A stretch of 64,000 bases of DNA from Pristimantibacillus sp052113225 (GTDB lineage Bacteria > Bacillota > Bacilli > Paenibacillales > Paenibacillaceae): positions 316,797 to 380,796 of the forward strand of contig NZ_JBFRCT010000008.1 of the NCBI RefSeq assembly GCF_052113225.1, in the 5' to 3' direction. The notes below the pieces were generated by a model. The model was not told the origin of the DNA. It searched no databases and was given only the letters and a program-made list of their open reading frames with translations. A program made the position numbers and the translations under genes. Below, in pieces: positions 1 to 7,693 of this stretch. Each line of letters opens with the position of its first letter. The first letter of the stretch is position 1.

Positions 1-1
1 C

Positions 2-268
2 GAGAATATTCAGGTTCCGGTTAGCGGCAAATATGAGATCCGCGTAGCCGCCGCGAATTCATCTGGTAATGATGCAGAGCTGCATATCCGCGTGGAGGAT
101 AGCAAAGGAAAAGGTGACAGGGTTATTTTCCCATCCGGTAAGCGCAACAATTACCAGACACAATCTGTCACATTACAATTGAAGGCTGGTAAGAACGCCC
201 TTATACTTGAGAATGCGACAGAAGAAGTACATGTCGATTATATGGACATCTTGAGAGTTTCTAACTAA
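2..268 (+). CDS. C-terminal end of a carbohydrate-binding (CBM6/35-like) protein, partial
   Basis: An open frame runs in from the left edge and stops at 266-268, giving 88 residues. The segment reads as a beta-sandwich carbohydrate-binding domain of the CBM6/CBM35 type: alternating strands, the phrase VPVSGKYEIRVAAAN near the start, then LKAGKNALILEN and a closing VDYMDILRVSN. These are typical of the C-terminal strands that end such modules. The rest of the protein lies outside the window, so enzyme activity and secretion cannot be judged. The following gene is a sugar-binding lipoprotein, consistent with a polysaccharide-use locus. The family call is by pattern recognition only. Confidence 0.6.
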   Translation, partial: ENIQVPVSGKYEIRVAAANSSGNDAELHIRVEDSKGKGDRVIFPSGKRNNYQTQSVTLQLKAGKNALILENATEEVHVDYMDILRVSN

Positions 269-275
269 TAGCTTA

Positions 276-316
276 GCTTACGAAGCAGGAATTGCTTCAC
301 CATTCTTTTTAGGAGG
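276..316 (+). repeat. Hairpin/U-tract/SD repeat, degenerate single copy
   Basis: A degenerate copy of the CTTACGAAGTAAG element found at three other places in the window. Here it reads GCTTACGAAGCAG, followed by an imperfect GAATTG/CCATTC hairpin, a run of T at 306-310 and directly AGGAGG (311-316). That is the ribosome site of the lipoprotein gene at 325. Order and spacing match the better copies near 48.1, 51.8 and 59.9 kb. Confidence 0.6.
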
Positions 317-324
317 CGCTGGTC

Positions 325-1620
325 ATGAGAGGCTTGTCCTTTCGAACAATCATTCTAACTGTAATCGGGGCAAGTCTTGCCTTGACTGGCTGCAGCCAAA
401 ACAATAATAAAGAGCCGGTATCCGCTGAAGCTAAGGCGCCGGTTATTCAGCTTAATTATTGGACCCCATTTAGCGGTGGCGATAATTTATTTATGACCGA
501 AATGGTAGATCAGTTTAATCAGGAGCATGATGATATTCAGGTCGTCCAGATGAATTCACGTCTGGACGATTATTATTCACGGCTGAGAACAGCCATTTTA
601 TCGGGCAATGCCCCAGATGTTGCTATTATCCATGCAAGCTCCTTGCCCCAATTTGTGCAAAACGATTACGTTGAAGATTTATCTGAACCTGCCAAAGAGG
701 TAGGTCTGGATTGGAATGTATATAACCAATCAGTTATGAAAGCCGCTTTATTCCAAGGTAAACCTTATGCCGTGCCGCTGGATACCCATGTGCTTGTCAT
801 GTATTACAATAAAACCTTTCTAGAGCAGGCTGGCGTGCTTGATGATCAGGGTAAACCGGTGATTGAAGGCGGAGAAACAGGCTTTACGAAGTTTCTGACA
901 ACGATTAAGCAAGCTGTGCCAAGTGATATCGCACCGCTTGCCCAGCCAAGCACACGGATTGATTCTGTCTGGCTGTGGTGGAGCTTGTACAACCAGATTC
1001 AAGGCGGCGGGAAGTTTTATAACGAGGACAGTACAAAAGCCGTGTTTAATAATCCGGCAGCGCTGAAAGCTTTAAGCTATGTGGAAGGGCTGTATAAAAG
1101 CAAGCTTATTCCGCCGAATATTCCTGATGCATTTAAGCTGTTTAATGAAGGGAAAGCAGCCGTCCTGATTAGTGGTGTATGGGCGACTGGCGCGCTTGAG
1201 AAAAATGAACAGCTGAACTTCGGCGTCGTTCCGCTGCCAACCATCTACGATAAGCCGGCTGCATGGGCAGATTCGCATACGTTAGCAGTTCCTGCACAGC
1301 ATGAGATGACACCAGAGAAACGTGAGGCAGCAATGATCTTTATGAAATGGCTTGCTGAGCACGGTGCCAAATGGGCTGAGGCAGGCCATGTTCCAAGTGT
1401 AAGTGCGATTTTGGACACGGGTGCTTTCAAAGCGCTTGACTACAGAAGTGATTATGCAGAAGCGGCGAACGCAGTAGCTTTCTGGCCGAAGCATACGAAG
1501 CAGCATAGCTTGATTGAAGTCATCATCCGACAGTTCGAGCGAATGATTTATGGTCAGCAGACACCAGAGCAGGCGCTTCAAGCAAGTGAGGCGCAGATTA
1601 ATCTCGAGTTGTCGAAGTGA
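325..1620 (+). CDS. ABC-type sugar-binding lipoprotein (family 1 extracellular solute-binding protein)
   Basis: A 431-residue protein with a lipoprotein signal: a hydrophobic stretch followed by the lipobox LTGC with Cys23 as the anchor. The body carries typical features of UgpB/MalE-type binding proteins (LNYWTPFSGG near the mature N-terminus, GNAPDVAIIH, MYYNKTFLEQAG, FNEGKAAVLISGVWA). It should sit on the outer face of the membrane and bind an oligosaccharide. AGGAGG lies 8 bases before the ATG. No permease genes follow. The next genes are a YesM kinase and a YesN regulator, so it may act as a sensing partner or share permeases encoded elsewhere. That role is inference. Confidence 0.85.
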   Translation: MRGLSFRTIILTVIGASLALTGCSQNNNKEPVSAEAKAPVIQLNYWTPFSGGDNLFMTEMVDQFNQEHDDIQVVQMNSRLDDYYSRLRTAILSGNAPDVAIIHASSLPQFVQNDYVEDLSEPAKEVGLDWNVYNQSVMKAALFQGKPYAVPLDTHVLVMYYNKTFLEQAGVLDDQGKPVIEGGETGFTKFLTTIKQAVPSDIAPLAQPSTRIDSVWLWWSLYNQIQGGGKFYNEDSTKAVFNNPAALKALSYVEGLYKSKLIPPNIPDAFKLFNEGKAAVLISGVWATGALEKNEQLNFGVVPLPTIYDKPAAWADSHTLAVPAQHEMTPEKREAAMIFMKWLAEHGAKWAEAGHVPSVSAILDTGAFKALDYRSDYAEAANAVAFWPKHTKQHSLIEVIIRQFERMIYGQQTPEQALQASEAQINLELSK

Positions 1621-1630
1621 GGGTGATAGG

Positions 1631-3418
1631 ATGAAACTTCTTAAGCGTCCACAGCATTGGTTCAAAAATTTGGCACTCGCACGTAAGCTTATCCTCATTA
1701 ATGTGCTCTTGATCGTTGTCCCGCTGGGGGTAATCGGGGCCTGGTCGTTCTCGATCTTCGCTTCCAAAATGGAAGAGCAGGTAGGTAAATACCAGCTTCA
1801 GATGCTGAAGCAGGTGACGCTGAATATTGATACCTATATGAATGAACTTAATCGGCTGTCGCTTATGCCGTATCAATACCAGGAGATTTTAGATTTTCTC
1901 GCGACCTCCCGTGAGCCCGGAGAAGCGTTAACTTTGCAGGAGATCGATGATCTGAACAACTTTGTCTCCAAAGTATTTCTGAACGGACGCGTCGATATTA
2001 TGGGCATTTCCTTATTTGGCGAACATGGAGCCTCTTATGTCGTGCTGCCTGAAAGCCAATATATGACGACCTATCAGCTTGGCGGTAATCCAGAATGGCT
2101 CGATAAAGCGAAGGGAAGGTTCGGCCAGCCAACCTTTATCACGACACATGATGTGAAATCGACAAGCGGAACAGTGTACAAGGTGTTCTCCATCGCCCGC
2201 GAGCTTCGCAGTTTTGACAGCGGCGATACGCTTGGCTATATCGTCATCGATATTGACCCTGCGGCGGTTCGCAAACTGCTGTCACAGGTAAGCCTCGGCA
2301 GCAAGGAATCTCTGTACATGACCGACAGTGCGGGAGATCTGGTGCTGCGTAAGGAAAAAACAGCGATCTATCCCGTTATAGAAGGACTTACGCAGGAAGG
2401 GGTTTCTCATCATAAAGTAGACGGTAAAAGCCTGCTGGTTGCCCATGTCAATTCGGAAGTGACGGGCTGGACAACCGTTGGTGTCGTTCCTATATCAGAG
2501 CTGATGAAGGACAGTCTTGTTGTCCGCAACTCCATTTTACTTATTGGCGGAATTTGTATCGGATTAGCTGTGCTGTTATCCGTCGTAATCGCCTTCCGAA
2601 TTACAAGTCCGCTTCGGATGCTGCGTTCACTGATGCGAAAGGTGGAGCGGGGCGATCTGAAGGTATCTTTCCCTGTTAAGCAATGGGATGAGGTTGGTCA
2701 GCTGGGCAGCGCTTTTAACATGATGGTATCACATCTGAGTGAGCTGGGTTACCGGTTGTATGAGACGGAGATTCGGGAGAAGGATGCTGAGATTGCAGCG
2801 CTGCAAAGCAAGATCAACCCGCATTTTCTATACAATACGCTTGGCTCAATCTCCATGTATGCCGAGGTGGAAGGCAACCGGGAAGTTGTTACGATGACGA
2901 ATAATTTGAGCCGTCTGCTCCGCTATTCGTTAAGCGGCCGCAAGGAGACGGTAACGCTGCGCGATGAGCTGGATCATGTTCAAGGCTATATGACCATTCA
3001 AAAAATGCGTTACGAGGATCGAATTGATTTCCGTCTGGAGATTGATGAAGCCTTGTACAGCTGCCCGGTTATTCCTCTTATGATTCAACCAATCGTGGAG
3101 AATGCCATTAATCACGGGTTGGACAAAGGGATTGGAGAGGGCCTTATCCGGCTTTCCTGTTATCAGGAGCAGGGGGTATTAACCATTGTTATTGAGGATG
3201 ACGGAATTGGCATGACCAGCGAGCAGCTGAGCACGATTCGTTATCGGCTGGAGAAAATTCATGATCTTGGCGGCACTACCGGCAACGGACTCATGAATGT
3301 GCATCGCAGAATTAGGCTGCATTATGGGGAGCAATACGGACTTCAGCTGGAAAGTATGCCTTTCCAAGGTCTTAAGGTCATTATAAATATGCCAATCGCT
3401 TATTCCATGACAGGTTAG
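1631..3418 (+). CDS. YesM-type sensor histidine kinase
   Basis: A membrane histidine kinase of the YesM/LytS-like class. From the ATG at 1631 (preceded by GAGGGTGAT) it has 595 residues. A first TM segment lies at about 20-43, then an extracellular sensor domain to about 300, a second TM at about 300-320 and a HAMP linker to about 375. The His_kinase signature INPHFLYNTL lies near 395, and an HATPase domain has VENAINHG near 487 and EDDGIGM near 521. The frame is open further upstream into the preceding gene, but the ATG with its ribosome site is the credible start. It lies 10 bases after the lipoprotein gene and 12 before its response regulator, clearly one operon. Confidence 0.9.
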   Translation: MKLLKRPQHWFKNLALARKLILINVLLIVVPLGVIGAWSFSIFASKMEEQVGKYQLQMLKQVTLNIDTYMNELNRLSLMPYQYQEILDFLATSREPGEALTLQEIDDLNNFVSKVFLNGRVDIMGISLFGEHGASYVVLPESQYMTTYQLGGNPEWLDKAKGRFGQPTFITTHDVKSTSGTVYKVFSIARELRSFDSGDTLGYIVIDIDPAAVRKLLSQVSLGSKESLYMTDSAGDLVLRKEKTAIYPVIEGLTQEGVSHHKVDGKSLLVAHVNSEVTGWTTVGVVPISELMKDSLVVRNSILLIGGICIGLAVLLSVVIAFRITSPLRMLRSLMRKVERGDLKVSFPVKQWDEVGQLGSAFNMMVSHLSELGYRLYETEIREKDAEIAALQSKINPHFLYNTLGSISMYAEVEGNREVVTMTNNLSRLLRYSLSGRKETVTLRDELDHVQGYMTIQKMRYEDRIDFRLEIDEALYSCPVIPLMIQPIVENAINHGLDKGIGEGLIRLSCYQEQGVLTIVIEDDGIGMTSEQLSTIRYRLEKIHDLGGTTGNGLMNVHRRIRLHYGEQYGLQLESMPFQGLKVIINMPIAYSMTG

Positions 3419-3430
3419 GAGGACAAGCCA

Positions 3431-5056
3431 ATGCCTACCATTCTTATTGTTGATGATGAGGCTATTTTTCGTAAAGGTCTTCGTAAAATCGTCGAGTCCT
3501 CTTCCGGCAGCTGGCAGGTTGCGGGCGAAGCGAGGGATGGCTATGAAGCGCTCGAAATGCTGGAGAGCTTACTGCCCGACGTACTTCTGACCGATATCCG
3601 CATGCCACGGATGGATGGATTGCAATTGATCCAAATTACGAAGCAGCGTTTCCCGAATCTGCTTGTTATTGTGCTTAGCGGCTTTGATGAGTTTACGTAC
3701 CTGCAGCAGTCGCTGCGCCATGGGGTTCGGGATTACTTGATGAAGCCGGTGGAACGGGAAGAGTTGTTCAAGACATTAGATCGACTAGAGAGTGAGCTGA
3801 CTCAGGTACAGACGGCATCAGAAGTTTATGCAGCGGAGCCTGCGGATGCACGGATGATTCGTCAGCATGTAAGCGAGCATTTAGTTGCCGGACTTCTTAA
3901 GGGCTATATGAATGAAAGTGATTTGGCGCTTCTGGCAAAAATCGGCCTAACCTTCACTGAGCCGAACTTCGCCTGTATGCTTATCAAGCTGGACAAAGAT
4001 GCCCTGGATCAAGAACGGTATGATAAAGCGGATCCAAGCTTATTCCAGCTGTATATTCAACAGATCGTTCAGGAATTACTCGACCAGCGTGCTAAAGGGT
4101 TTTCTTTTATTTTATCGGAGACAGAGGTCGTTGCTCTTGTGAATGTGGCCAGTCAGCCTGAGGCAGGCAATCCACTCTTTGAGCTGTCGGAGACTATTCG
4201 CAGGCGGATGATCTCTTTATCGAGATTGACAGTTACGATTGGCTTAGGCAGGACGGTTAGTGGGATCAAGGAAATCCCGCGTTCTTTCCAAGAGGCGAAG
4301 ATCGCGCAGCTGCATCGGTTAATTGTAGGCGGTGACCGTGTAATCAGTTATGAGCGGATGAATGAAGCTAACGAAGAACTGGCGTGGAGCTCAACACGTG
4401 AGCAGTCGCTCGAATGGCTGGAGTCATCTATTCAGGAAGGGAAGACTGAGCAGACGATCCAGCATGTTGTCACCTTCATTACAAGCCTTTGTTCACAAGC
4501 GAAAAGTCCTGAGATCATTCATCAGCAAATCTGCAAGCTGCTTATTCATGGATATGAGGAAGCGGAGAAGCTGGGGCTTACGAAAAGCTGGCTTGGCGAG
4601 CGGACCATTCAAGCCGTGCTGCTGGAGATTTGCTCGCTTAACTCACGCGCTGAGCTTATTGAATGCTGTCGTTCTTATCTTGGCAGACTGTCGGAGTGTA
4701 TCGCCTACGGGCAGCGCCATTCCGATCATGATCCGATTGAGAAGGTCATCCGTTTTGTCAATCAGCATTATCAGGAGCCGCTGTCACTGAAGCATGTGGC
4801 GGAGCATGTTTTCCTGAATCCTGCGTATTTGTCTACCTTATTTAAGCAGCGAACAGGAACATCACTTGTGGAATATTGGACCGATCTGAGAGTGAATGAT
4901 GCGAAGAAACGTCTCGTTACCTCGAATGAGAAAGTGACGGTTATTGCAGAGAGTACAGGCTTCGGGAATATCCGGCATTTCAACCGTGTGTTCAAAAGCG
5001 TCACTGGTCTGGCCCCGATTGACTATCGGGAGCAGGCAAGGTCAGTGAAGGTATAG
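3431..5056 (+). CDS. YesN-type response regulator with AraC HTH
   Basis: A 541-residue response regulator. The N-terminal receiver domain (about 1-120) has the acidic pair near the start (VDDE), the phospho-acceptor Asp55 in LLTDIRMP and Lys in LMKPVERE. A long linker domain follows. The C-terminal 100 residues (from about 433) form a double helix-turn-helix of the AraC/XylS type, with the usual GFGNIRHFNRVFKSVTG signature. It should be phosphorylated by the kinase encoded just upstream and activate sugar-use promoters. A strong terminator follows the stop codon, ending this three-gene unit. Confidence 0.9.
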   Translation: MPTILIVDDEAIFRKGLRKIVESSSGSWQVAGEARDGYEALEMLESLLPDVLLTDIRMPRMDGLQLIQITKQRFPNLLVIVLSGFDEFTYLQQSLRHGVRDYLMKPVEREELFKTLDRLESELTQVQTASEVYAAEPADARMIRQHVSEHLVAGLLKGYMNESDLALLAKIGLTFTEPNFACMLIKLDKDALDQERYDKADPSLFQLYIQQIVQELLDQRAKGFSFILSETEVVALVNVASQPEAGNPLFELSETIRRRMISLSRLTVTIGLGRTVSGIKEIPRSFQEAKIAQLHRLIVGGDRVISYERMNEANEELAWSSTREQSLEWLESSIQEGKTEQTIQHVVTFITSLCSQAKSPEIIHQQICKLLIHGYEEAEKLGLTKSWLGERTIQAVLLEICSLNSRAELIECCRSYLGRLSECIAYGQRHSDHDPIEKVIRFVNQHYQEPLSLKHVAEHVFLNPAYLSTLFKQRTGTSLVEYWTDLRVNDAKKRLVTSNEKVTVIAESTGFGNIRHFNRVFKSVTGLAPIDYREQARSVKV

Positions 5057-5060
5057 ATGG

Positions 5061-5107
5061 AACCAGCCAGAAGAGCGGATTAATGTTCTTCTGGCTGGTT
5101 CTATTTC
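5061..5107 (+). terminator. Rho-independent terminator of the SBP-YesM-YesN operon
   Basis: A perfect 14-bp stem (AACCAGCCAGAAGA at 5061-5074 pairing with 5087-5100) is followed by a T-rich run interrupted by single bases. It starts 5 bases after the stop codon at 5056. The remaining 100 bases up to the convergent gene at 5212 hold only a short GATCGG hairpin near 5116-5132. Confidence 0.85.
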
Positions 5108-5211
5108 TATTTTACCGATCAAGAGGATCGGCCCGATTCTATTCTAATTGCACACAAAACGGAGACATTTTGGAGCAATACCCGAGTATATAACGATAAT
5201 ACCGCGACGGA

Positions 5212-6039
5212 CTAACGCAGAAGCTGCTCCATCTTCGAGACCGTTTGTTTATCAGCCGACAGATTAATCGTGACGGTATAATGAGGGGAATCAGTTGCGA
5301 TAAAAGACAGCTGGTTAAATAGTAATTTCCCAACTGTCGGATGATAATTGATTTTCTTCCCTTCCGGGCCGTTCAGCACATCATGCTGCGGCCACCATTC
5401 CCGGAACTCTTCACTTGTTTGCTGCAGCTCGCTGATTATCTCCATCCACCAGGAGTCACCTGGAAATTTGGCGTAACCGGCACGGAACTGGGCTAGCCTG
5501 TGTCTGGCATGCTTCTCCCAGTTCTCCCGCAACAGCTCCCTCACGCCAGGCAGATGGAATGAACGCCATACCGTGTTTCTTTCACGCTCCGACATGGATT
5601 CGAAAGGGCCATATATCATGTCTGCAGCTGTATTCCAGGCTCTTATGACCAATCGCTGATCGGTTATAAAAGCCGGACTTGTACCTTGAAGGTCAAGGAA
5701 AGTCTGCAGGGTCTCACTGATACTGTTCTCTTCTATGGACTGGTCAGCAGGCACCTGCTGGAGAGCAAGCAGAAACAGATGCTTCCTTTCATCGGCATCC
5801 AGCTGGAGCGCTCGGCTGATACTATCCAGTACCTGAGCGGATACCTGGATCGGACGGGCCTGCTCCAGCCATGTATACCAGTCGACACTTACCCCTGACA
5901 GCATAGCTACTTCCCCGCGTCTAAGCCCTGGTGTCCGGCGGCGTCCGCCGTCTGACAGTCCAGCCAGCTCCGGTGACAGCCTAGCCCGCCGCGTCCGCAG
6001 AAATTGCGCTAGTTCCCGTTGTCTTACAGAATCATCCAT
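5212..6039 (-). CDS. XRE-family regulator with MmyB-like ligand domain
   Basis: A 275-residue regulator. Residues of about 9-75 form a lambda-repressor-type helix-turn-helix with the RTPGLRRGEVAMLSGVS-Y-WLEQ pattern characteristic of this family. Residues of about 105-270 match the MmyB-like C-terminal domain, including AFITDQRLVIRAWNTAA and the NYHPTVGKL stretch. Members often control a divergently encoded transporter or oxidoreductase. Here the divergent neighbour is a drug-type efflux pump, and palindromes lie in the shared 147-base gap. Regulation of the pump and of its own gene is therefore a reasonable inference. The ligand is unknown. Confidence 0.85.
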   Translation of the reverse strand: MDDSVRQRELAQFLRTRRARLSPELAGLSDGGRRRTPGLRRGEVAMLSGVSVDWYTWLEQARPIQVSAQVLDSISRALQLDADERKHLFLLALQQVPADQSIEENSISETLQTFLDLQGTSPAFITDQRLVIRAWNTAADMIYGPFESMSERERNTVWRSFHLPGVRELLRENWEKHARHRLAQFRAGYAKFPGDSWWMEIISELQQTSEEFREWWPQHDVLNGPEGKKINYHPTVGKLLFNQLSFIATDSPHYTVTINLSADKQTVSKMEQLLR

Positions 6040-6076
6040 GATACAAAACCTTCTCTCTTCTTCCCATTATCGAAAT

Positions 6077-6104
6077 TCCTATCGTAGGAGAAAAACTCCT
6101 AGGA
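6077..6104. promoter_or_regulatory. Candidate operator between regulator and efflux pump
   Basis: Four alternating half-sites occur in 28 bases: TCCTA-TCG-TAGGA (6077-6089), then TCCTAGGA (6097-6104). The inner halves also form TAGGAG-AAAAA-CTCCTA. The cluster sits between two divergent genes whose products are a regulator and a transporter, about 38 bases before the regulator start. A weak -10 for the pump (TATACA, 6138-6143) lies further right. Confidence 0.55.
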
Positions 6105-6186
6105 TAAGCTATCATCTTAATCTCGCTGTGAATCCATTATACACTCTATGAGAATTCGACTTGAAGAGTAAGGTAGGGGAAAAACA

Positions 6187-7554
6187 ATGGAGAAGGCTTT
6201 ACAAAACGTATCCGGCCGAAGTGGGCTGCTGCTTCTTGGTCTATCGCTTGGCTATTTTATGGTACTGCTGGATATGACGGTTGTTAGTGTTGCCCTTCCG
6301 GCGATCCATGCGGATCTCGGGGGAGGGATTACCGATCTGCAATGGGTAGTGAATGCTTATACAATTGTGTTTGCGGGACTGCTGCTATCGATGGGAGTAT
6401 TCGCGGACAGATTGGGAGCGAAGCGAATCTATATAGGCGGTCTCATTTTGTTTTTTGCCGCATCAGCTGCATCAACCGCTGTAACGTCGACAGGCGCACT
6501 CATCGGCTTAAGGGCGATCCTTGGGATTGGAGGCGCGGCTTTGCTGCCAGCCTCGCTGGCATTATTGTCACATACCTATCCCGTGCCGACCGAACGGGCC
6601 AAGGCACTTGGCATATGGACAGCGGTAACGGGGGCTGCGATGGCGGCGGGGCCTGTTATAGGCGGAATACTGGTGGACTCTTTTGGATGGCGGAGTATAT
6701 TTCTTCTGAATGTACCGGTTGCCGGTATCAGTCTGCTCCTGACTTATTTGCATGCAGGGGAAACCCCGCGTACTGAAAAGAAAAGCTTCGATATAGGAGG
6801 GCAGTTGACTGCTTTGGCCGCTATAGCAGCCCTTTCTTTCAGTTTGATGGAGGGGCAAAGCTACGGCTGGTACTCTCCTGTTATACTGGGAACGTTTGGT
6901 TTGGCGGTCATCGGAATAATCCTGTTTATCATGATTGAGGCCAAAGGAGTGGCTCCGCTGTTTCCGCTGCAATTATTCAGGAACAGCACCGTGTCAGCAG
7001 GGTTGATTGCTGGATTGGTCATTAATATTGGGTTATCCGGTGTACTGTTTGTACTTCCATTGTTTTTTCAGCAAATCCGGGGGTTAACCGCTCATACAGC
7101 CGGGCTGTCTCTGCTTCCGATGATGCTGCCGCTGGCCTTTAATCCGATTCTTACTGGACGGATAGTCAGCCGAATTGGAGCACGGAAACCAATGGCGGCG
7201 GGATTCAGCCTTGGAGCTGGAGGAACACTGCTCCTGGCATTGACGAATCAGAGCACTAGTTATGCATGGACATTCGTTGGTTTATTATTAATAGGCTTTG
7301 GGGTATCCTTAACCATTCCTGCGCTGATGTCGGCGGTTATGTCCTCTGTAGCAAGGGAGCAGACGGGCACTGTTTCCGGTGCGATAAATGCAAGCCGTCA
7401 GCTTGGCTCGGTTCTCGGTGTTGCCTTGCTTGGAGCCGTATTGAACGGAAGCCAGTCGTTTATCACCGGAATGCAAATCTCTTTTATCCTAATTACTATC
7501 CTTTTGTTCGGCGGATCTGTTCTAACCTTTGCTATATTCGGTAGGAAGGGATAA
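6187..7554 (+). CDS. MFS efflux transporter, DHA2 (QacA/EmrB-like) family
   Basis: A 455-residue integral membrane protein that should export drugs or other toxic compounds using the proton gradient. The N-terminal LDMTVVSVALPAIHADLG is the classic DHA2 signature (motif D1). It is followed by LQWVVNAYTIVFAGLLL, RLGAKRIYIGG (motif A) and AMAAGPVIGGILVDSFGWRS (motif C), all diagnostic of the antiporter group. The length fits a shorter member of the 14-TM group. AGGTAGGGG lies before the ATG. It is divergent from an XRE regulator that probably controls it. The substrate cannot be told from sequence. Confidence 0.88.
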   Translation: MEKALQNVSGRSGLLLLGLSLGYFMVLLDMTVVSVALPAIHADLGGGITDLQWVVNAYTIVFAGLLLSMGVFADRLGAKRIYIGGLILFFAASAASTAVTSTGALIGLRAILGIGGAALLPASLALLSHTYPVPTERAKALGIWTAVTGAAMAAGPVIGGILVDSFGWRSIFLLNVPVAGISLLLTYLHAGETPRTEKKSFDIGGQLTALAAIAALSFSLMEGQSYGWYSPVILGTFGLAVIGIILFIMIEAKGVAPLFPLQLFRNSTVSAGLIAGLVINIGLSGVLFVLPLFFQQIRGLTAHTAGLSLLPMMLPLAFNPILTGRIVSRIGARKPMAAGFSLGAGGTLLLALTNQSTSYAWTFVGLLLIGFGVSLTIPALMSAVMSSVAREQTGTVSGAINASRQLGSVLGVALLGAVLNGSQSFITGMQISFILITILLFGGSVLTFAIFGRKG

Positions 7555-7693
7555 GGATGAAGATGTCTATGCGATGGAAAGCATCTTAATATAACACCTA
7601 ATATTCCCAATAATACACCTCGTCCTGTAAACCCTTACATTCTAAGATGAGAGAAGCATCTAATTCTTGAATTGGAATTAAGGGGGAGTACGA

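Noticed and set aside
5116..5132. A short GATCGG hairpin as terminator of the XRE gene
   Set aside because: Six base pairs without a T-run on the minus strand are too weak to call.
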